Origin: Zonotrichia leucophrys gambelii
Lineage: Eukaryota; Chordata; Aves; Passeriformes; Passerellidae
DNA length: 64,000 nt
Assembly: GCF_028769735.1 (NCBI RefSeq)
Contig: NC_088173.1
Location: 66,238,963-66,302,962, forward strand
Direction: 5' to 3'
Shown here: positions 57,709 to 64,000 of the stretch, piece after piece
Layout: each line of letters opens with the position of its first letter
Numbering within the stretch: the first letter of the stretch is position 1
Notes under the pieces: generated by a model
Database searches by the model: none
The model's input: the letters and a program-made list of their open reading frames with translations, nothing else
What the model was told of the DNA's origin: nothing
Program-made: the position numbers and the translations under genes

Positions 57709-60700
57709 TTACCTCTCACCTGGGTCTTTTTCACAGCTTTTCTTGACCCAGACGGGAAACTAAAGCTTTTACATCCAGTCACTGGGCTCATTCCTGCACG
57801 GGAGACAGCAGCAGCTCCCCCAAAATGGGCTGCTCTCCTCTCCAAAATCACAGCCCAGCCTCCTTTTCAGTAGAGCACAACATCCATCCCCTCTCAGGGT
57901 GTTCAGCCCAGCCTCACGCTGCAGGGTTGATGTGAGCATCGCTGGCAAACTCCCCAGCCAGTGTCACTCTGCTATTAAAACGTGCCTCACACTCAGCCAG
58001 CAAAGTCCTGGGTTGTTTTGGGTTCCACAGTCTGCTGAGCATTCTGCAAATATGTGGTGATATGGTCCCTCTCCTACAGGCACGACGATATAATTAGTCA
58101 AAAACGTGATGGAAGCAAAGATAAAGAGAAAACATGGGTAGATCTGGCACAGAGCCTGCTGCTCTCTTCCTTTGTTTATAATATGTGCAAGGGAGAAAAA
58201 GCAGAGGAGAAGGAAGGATTTTGTGTATTTGTGGTGCACGCAGGTCTCACAGCATTATTAAAGGCTAATTTGATTATCTGTAGCTTTACATTCTGTTCTT
58301 CCCGAGATCTGTGAAAAAGTACATGGGATAGGCAAAAAAAACCAGTGCAAGGGGACTCTAAATCTCTCTCCAAAGACAATTAACTGCTGTGATCATTCAG
58401 TAATAATGAGTTCATGTTTGCAAACCGGCCTGACCGCAGAATGTGCTGAACACGTTATCATCAGCTCCGAGCTCCCTGAAACCTGATCGCGCTTCAAAAC
58501 ACGCCCGGCTCCTCGTTGTGAGGAGCGCCGCTGCTTTCTCATCCCCTGCCTCCAAATTTCGGTATTATTCTAAAACTATAATTGAATTTCAGTCCTCTGT
58601 GTGTGTGTGTGTGAAGAAAGGAAACACTTCTCCCAAGATTTACTGCATGTCTGTTACTGTGTGGGCTGTTTTGACTCTGCAGCGCAGCACAGACCGTGCA
58701 AACCGCGCGCGATTGGAATCGGTTCAAACTTTTACAGTCCTTCAAATTGGGGCTGGAGCCGGAGAGGAAATACTAAAATCCTGTATATACAACTTCTGTC
58801 TGTGAGGGGGAGAGAAATTCCATGAAAATTAAGAACTCAATGATGTATAAATTTATATTCTGTTTAAAGGGTGGGTTGAGTTTTTTCTTTTTTTCCTTTT
58901 TTCTTTTGAGTCTTTTTTTTTTTAATGTTGAAAAAACAATTGAACTCTTATATAAGGAAATCCAGGATCTTTAAATAACACTGGGTCCTGCAAGCTGGTG
59001 GCAGAATAGGGGCTCAAACTTTTAAGCCAAGCCATCTAATTAGCATGTGAGCCAAGTTTTATGAAGGTGAGTCAGTTCAGATGTGTTGCTCCTGAAAAAG
59101 CCGAGCCAATTTCTCTTAATGGCATGTGCTGTGAGTAATTAAACCGGATTCTGCAATCAGCATATTGTCCTTCCTGGCTGCAAACAGCTGCCAGGCTACA
59201 GCCAACAGGCCCATCCCCAGCAGCTCCTGCCTGGCAGGGGCTGGGAAGGCCCATGGCCAGGATGGGAGGAGGAGAGAATTCAGGATGCTTTTATCACCCT
59301 CTGATGGCCTTGTCCTAAAGAGCATTTCAGTACAAAACCCAGTCCAAATATAATAAATTTATTTTGGGTTTTCCTACCCCACCAGTGCAGTGTCCAGTGC
59401 TGGTATCCCAATAGCTGCACTCCACCAGTACAGTCCTAGCACAGAGCTGATTTTGGAAACAAGGACACCATGACCTGCCCTTGCTGGCTTTCCAAAGGGA
59501 CCTCACAGCCTCCCCAGCTACTGCACGTGGCTCTCATCCACAAGGAAGCTGCTCTAACCGGGACTGTTCCCATATTGTTTCCATTATCTTTTTATGACTG
59601 TCATGTGGACAGGGGAGAAGGGGAGGCGGGAGGAGACAAATAAGAGGCAAAGAGAAGCAGGATGTCAAGTTCTGCCTTTGAGGAGGGAGCTGACAAAAAT
59701 GCAACAGTCAACTCCCTCTAGCACATATTTGCAGACACTGAAAATCTGAGTGAGCACAGGCAGCCCCACAATGGGAGAGACCCAGTGCTTCCCTCAAATG
59801 CCATTTTACAGCCTCCCCGTGCAAGCAGGAAGGTTGTAACCTCCATCCCCCTCCATTTTTTCACTTTTTTTTTGTTTTGTCCCGGGCAATTTGCTCTTGA
59901 TCACACAGGTCAGGAGAAAGTAAGCCCAACAGATTGATGAATTGCTTTCTGCCTGGCAGCCCTGAGTGGCTCCAGCAGGACGCGGCGCCCAGCCCGCCCC
60001 AGCCATGCCACATCCTTGTGCCCAGCAGTGACACCCTGACTGCCCCTGGGTCACAGCCCCACCATGGGCACCTCTCAGCAGCCCCAGAACCGTGGCTTTT
60101 CACAGCTCACATCCTCATGCACCCCCTTGCATGTCCCCAGGCCCTCAAACCATCTTGTTCTCCATCCCTGTGACAAGCATCTGACCCTGCTGGGTGCTGT
60201 TTGGAAAATAGGATTGTTTCATTTCATTTTGAGTGGCTCCCACTGGTGCTAATGTGTTAAAGTGCTGCAGCTTGTCCTCATGTTGATGCCACCAGACTGG
60301 AGGAGAAGAGCTCATCTGTCCTACCCCTCATGGGTGTCCACACCACCAGGCTTTGGCTCTGTTGCACTATCTCCAACAATCCCTGCTCTCCATCCACATA
60401 TCAAAATGTTTCTGAAGTTCATCCTTCTGCCAAAGGAGACTAAAATAAATCTCACAAAATTGGTCAGTGAACAAAAGTTTGCTAAGCTGGTCAGGGCAAG
60501 AAGAGTTCTGATCTGGTTGAGAATCATGTGGCAATATCAGACTGACTGTCAAAGGAAGAGATAAGACACAGATGAAAAAGGGAAATCATCTTCTCCAAGT
60601 ACTATTCCTAGCAAAAACTCTGCACTGGTGAAAGCTTTTTCTGTAGCTGGTCTTTACTGTGATATTTCTTTGAGCTGTGTGTGAGAACCTCACATGAACT

Positions 60701-62224
60701 CTCCAATATATCCTGAAATAAAGCATGTAGAGTTACTGCCTTTGTATTAGGGCACAGACAAATATCAAAGCAACACATCACATGCAAAGTGACTGCATCC
60801 AATACTCCTACAACATGGCAGCAAACACTGGATGCACATAACTAGGGTGGATTTTCTTGTCCATGTATGGTCACATTTCCATTCATGTTTTAACCTTCCC
60901 TCAAAATAAATAATTTTTATAATGGAATTTTTTTTTTTTTTGACCACAGGAAAACCATCAGACCTAAAATGCACATTGCAGTGCTTTATGGGAGCTTCAG
61001 TTTCCTCCTGGGGTTTCCATTTTCTGCAGGGGAAAGAGGTGCAGTCAGACTGCACTGGAAGAACAGTCTGAGACCAAAAAGGAGACAGCAGGATGGGCAA
61101 CCAGGTGGCTGAAACAAGCTGGATCAGGAAAAGCAAATTACTGCTGTCACCCTCAGCTGCAGCAGATTCAGTTCTGTTTTAACAGACCCAAGAAGATTTC
61201 TGTTTTCATCAAAAGTGTCTGCAAAAGAAAAATCACTTTCAGGCAAGCACTCATTGTTTCCTTCCTTTCTGCTGAGTGATGACAGGTCTCACAGAAGCCC
61301 TGAGCATAGGTGAAGCAGGAGAACCACATAAATATAAGCTAAAATGCAGCTCTGCTTCCTTCCCGTGGAATACCATCAGCCCTTGTAAATTCTGCATTGT
61401 GAGCAGCTGGTTCAGAGGCAGAGGAGAACAATAAAGAAGGCAGGAAGAGATTGCTGGCATGGCTGGGGAAGGTCACAGGGAGCCCAAATCAGGGTCCCCG
61501 TGGTGCTGTGGGCTGTGGATGCAGTCCCAGGGGGATACAGGCCAAAGGTGTGATGAGAAAGCAGTGAGAGGTGCAGTAGCTGTCACTGGGTCACCTAATG
61601 CATCAGTGGCAAAGCCACGCTCTCCATCCCTTCCCACCCTGTCTGAGGAGCTGTGTGTAGACCCTAAATAAGTAAAAGATGGGCAGAAACCTCTTGTTCC
61701 CACAGTTTGTGCCTCTTTTTCCACCCACGTCCCACCAAGCTGTGGAGAGTGGGACAGGCTTCAGTGTACTCTTTTAAAAGCCATCTGGAGATGGAGAGTG
61801 CACCACCTCTCCAGCTGAGTGACACGGGAGGCAGAGGCACCTCTGAATAGAAATATCAGTTCAGTCTCATGCCTGCACCACTTCTTGAACTCATTAGAGG
61901 AAAAGTAAACCAGTTGGCTTGGGGGGCTCTCACCAGTGGGGTGTGCACGTTCCTGAAGCACCAGCACAGCACCTTCCTCAGCTGTCAGCAGCAACTTTTG
62001 GGCACAGCAGTGTGACCCCAGCGCTGCTGCCAGCAGGGACATCAGGGGGTGTCAGGGACAGGGACATCAGCTGCTCAGGCTGCCCTGCAGCTCTCTGCTG
62101 GCTCTGCCACGCTCAGCTCACTGTGCCCTGCCACCCTGGGGCACCAGGCCCTGTCAGGCCAGATGAGATGTGCCCGCACACCTCTGCTCCCTAGGTAGCC
62201 ATCTGCCAAAAAAGCTCATTTGGG
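57709..62224. other. Unassigned intergenic sequence
   Basis: Includes a (TG)n run near 58598-58613, T-rich sequence at 58880-58925 and a T run at 60930-60941. About 58380-58860 is repeat-free and may be a conserved non-coding element. No gene recognised. Confidence 0.35.
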
Positions 62225-62385
62225 GCACAGAGAGCTGAGAGGAGACATGGTTGCTGTCTATAAATACATTGGGGCAAGCATCAGAGAGGCAGCTGAGCTA
62301 TTGAAGCTAAAAGACAATGTTGGCACAGGAACAAACGGGTATGAAGAGGCTAGGAATAAATTAGGCAAAAAATTAGGAACACGAC
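62225..62385 (+). mobile_element. CR1 LINE fragment (older group)
   Basis: Contains GAGGAGACATGGTTGCTGTC, TATAAATACATTGGGGCAAG and CTAAAAGACAATGTTGGCAC, known CR1 blocks upstream of the 3' end. It is cut by or abuts the minus-strand CR1 that follows. Confidence 0.78.
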
Positions 62386-63020
62386 AGCTTCCACTAGACC
62401 AGGCTGCTCAGAGCCCCATCCAGCCTGGCCATGAGCACTTCAGGGATGGGGTGCACTGTTCCTGTGTCCCTGAGCAGCCTGTTCCAGTGTCTTCTGACCC
62501 TCACAGCAAACAATTTCTTCCTAATATCTAATCTAAACCTGCTCTTTCACCTTGAAGCCATTACCTTCAGGTACTGAAGGGATTTAGGTCCTGAAGCTTC
62601 TCTTTTCCAGGCTGGACAATCCCAATTCTCTAAACCTTTCCTCTGGAGAGGTGCTCCATCCCTCTGATCACCTTGGTGCCTCCTCTGGATTGACTCCAGC
62701 AGCTCCAGGTCCTCCCTGTGCTGGTCCAGAGCTGGACACAGCCCTGCAGGTGGGGCAGAGGGGCAGAACCCCCTCCCTTGGATGCAGCCCAGGACAGGGC
62801 TGGTTTCTGGGCTCCCTGGGCACATGTCCAGCTCATGTCCAGCTCTCCATCCACCTGCACCCCCAAGGCCTTCTTGGCAAGGCTGGTTTGGGTCTGTTCC
62901 TCCCCCAGCCTGGATTGATGCCAGGATTCCCATGGGCTGAGTGTGGGCAGTCCCCCCTCTGGATGGGATCCCATCTTTATGTGTGTCAGCAGCACCACGC
63001 TGAGGTCCCATCAGAGTGTC
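62386..63020 (-). mobile_element. CR1 LINE fragment
   Basis: Plus strand shows the reverse complement of CR1: CCAGGCTGCTCAGAGCCCCA, CTTTCACCTTGAAGCCATTA, GATCACCTTGGTGCCTCC, CCAGAGCTGGACACAGCCCT, then CACCCCCAAGGCCTTCTTGG. About 630 bp, non-coding. Confidence 0.9.
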
Positions 63021-64000
63021 CATGTTTGGAAATGTAGATAAGGGTAAAAAGCCCACCATACATTTTTCCGTGAGTTTGAAGCCATTTTTGTAACCAATTT
63101 TGTGCTCATGCCCACCAGGACTCTGTTGCAAAGGGATTGCAGAGGTAGATTTGTGCTTGTACATGATGCATAAACATATATGAAATACAGGTTTCCTGAT
63201 ATCCCTAAACCATACTCAGGTTAACTCAGGTGCTGCAACTCATATTAATTCTGTAAACACTTCTAGGCTACATTATCTTTCACATCTGCTCCAGCTGTAT
63301 TATCCCAGTCATCCCAAATGAGGGCAAATAAACCCCTCCCACCACACCCCCATAATATTTGTCCATACTTTTAGCTTCACTCTTGGGATGCTGTTACCAG
63401 GCATAGCACTCATTACATGTATTTGTTCAATGAAAATCCATGGCCGTTCTCATAGGCACAGAATCATTTTATATAAAACATCACCAGCTCTTCTTCCATT
63501 CCATAATCCACAAGGCTTTTTAGGATCTTTTTGACCATTGGAGACTGGAAATGTGAGGAATTCTATCAGATTTAAGAGAGGGTGAATGTGGAACCATCAG
63601 AGAGAAACTGTTTTGTGTCAAAGAGCCACAAAAAGCTCCATCTACAAATGCATCTAAAGGAAAATATCTGAATTTTATTTACTTTAACAACATAGAGCAA
63701 TGCACTCTTGCAGCTCTGGAATAATCCACCATGCAACAGCCCATATCTGACTAGCTTAATATTTATTCCAAAAACACTTTCCCCTCAGATGTGCTTGGTT
63801 TGCAGGCTCCAGGAACGGGCTCCCACTCCTCTCAAGAAAGATGAAGGCATGGAATATTTGAAAGTCCTCTCCCTTCTGGGTTGCCCAAAGACATTCTCCT
63901 CCTCATGGTGTGCCCTGGAGAAAACAATGTGTGAGGCCAGGAGCTAACCCCACACTTGTGAATTGAGACAATTTTCCCATTCCAGCACATGGCTCTTGCA
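63021..64000. other. Unassigned intergenic sequence to window end
   Basis: No gene or repeat recognised. Confidence 0.4.

Noticed and set aside
62547..63164. 205-codon minus-strand frame near the window end
   Set aside because: It lies on a CR1 fragment and its 3' neighbourhood; non-functional frame in a truncated LINE.

Overview
The window is vertebrate nuclear DNA, most likely from a passerine bird. It holds many CR1 LINE fragments in both orientations, ending in the CR1 3' tail (variants of ATTCTATGATTCTGTGA). It also holds four solo LTRs with 6-bp target duplications of types I associate with songbird endogenous retroviruses. There is no sign of operons, prokaryotic genes or CRISPR. The species assignment is an inference from repeat content.

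The only gene I can support is ATOH8 (atonal bHLH transcription factor 8), complete on the + strand. A CpG island (about 4240-5600) covers the promoter, 5' UTR and exon 1. Coding exons are 5016-5450, 19487-19678 and 28337-28342, joined by two phase-0 GT-AG introns of about 14.0 and 8.7 kb. The last exon contributes one Glu codon and the stop. The spliced reading frame is 633 nt, giving 210 residues. The bHLH domain is intact (residues about 120-176), but the linker between the N-terminal motif and the bHLH domain is about 110 residues shorter than I recall for mammalian ATOH8. The 3' UTR starts at 28343; candidate poly(A) signals lie at 29072 and 29925.

Upstream of the gene (1-4240) are a CR1 fragment and two solo LTRs of one family in opposite orientation (1032-1641 minus, 1821-2616 plus). 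Intron 1 contains several CR1 copies, including an old L3-like one, and a 162-bp near-identical duplicated segment. Intron 2 contains a four-unit tandem array of about 355-400-bp units (22997-24430), a triplicated 59-bp unit and an AT-rich stretch that could be regulatory. Downstream of ATOH8 (about 30000-64000) I see no gene. That 34 kb holds more CR1 copies, a solo LTR at 33246-33634, a third LTR of the upstream family at 47301-47904, a long imperfect palindrome at 44472-44666, and several stretches that might be conserved non-coding elements.

I found no convincing new biological system. The observations most worth checking are the shared non-canonical 3' terminus of three solo LTRs, the splice-donor-like junction at the end of the LTR upstream of ATOH8, the intron 2 array with a repeated stem-loop and antisense AATAAA, the shortened ATOH8 linker and the 162-bp duplication.
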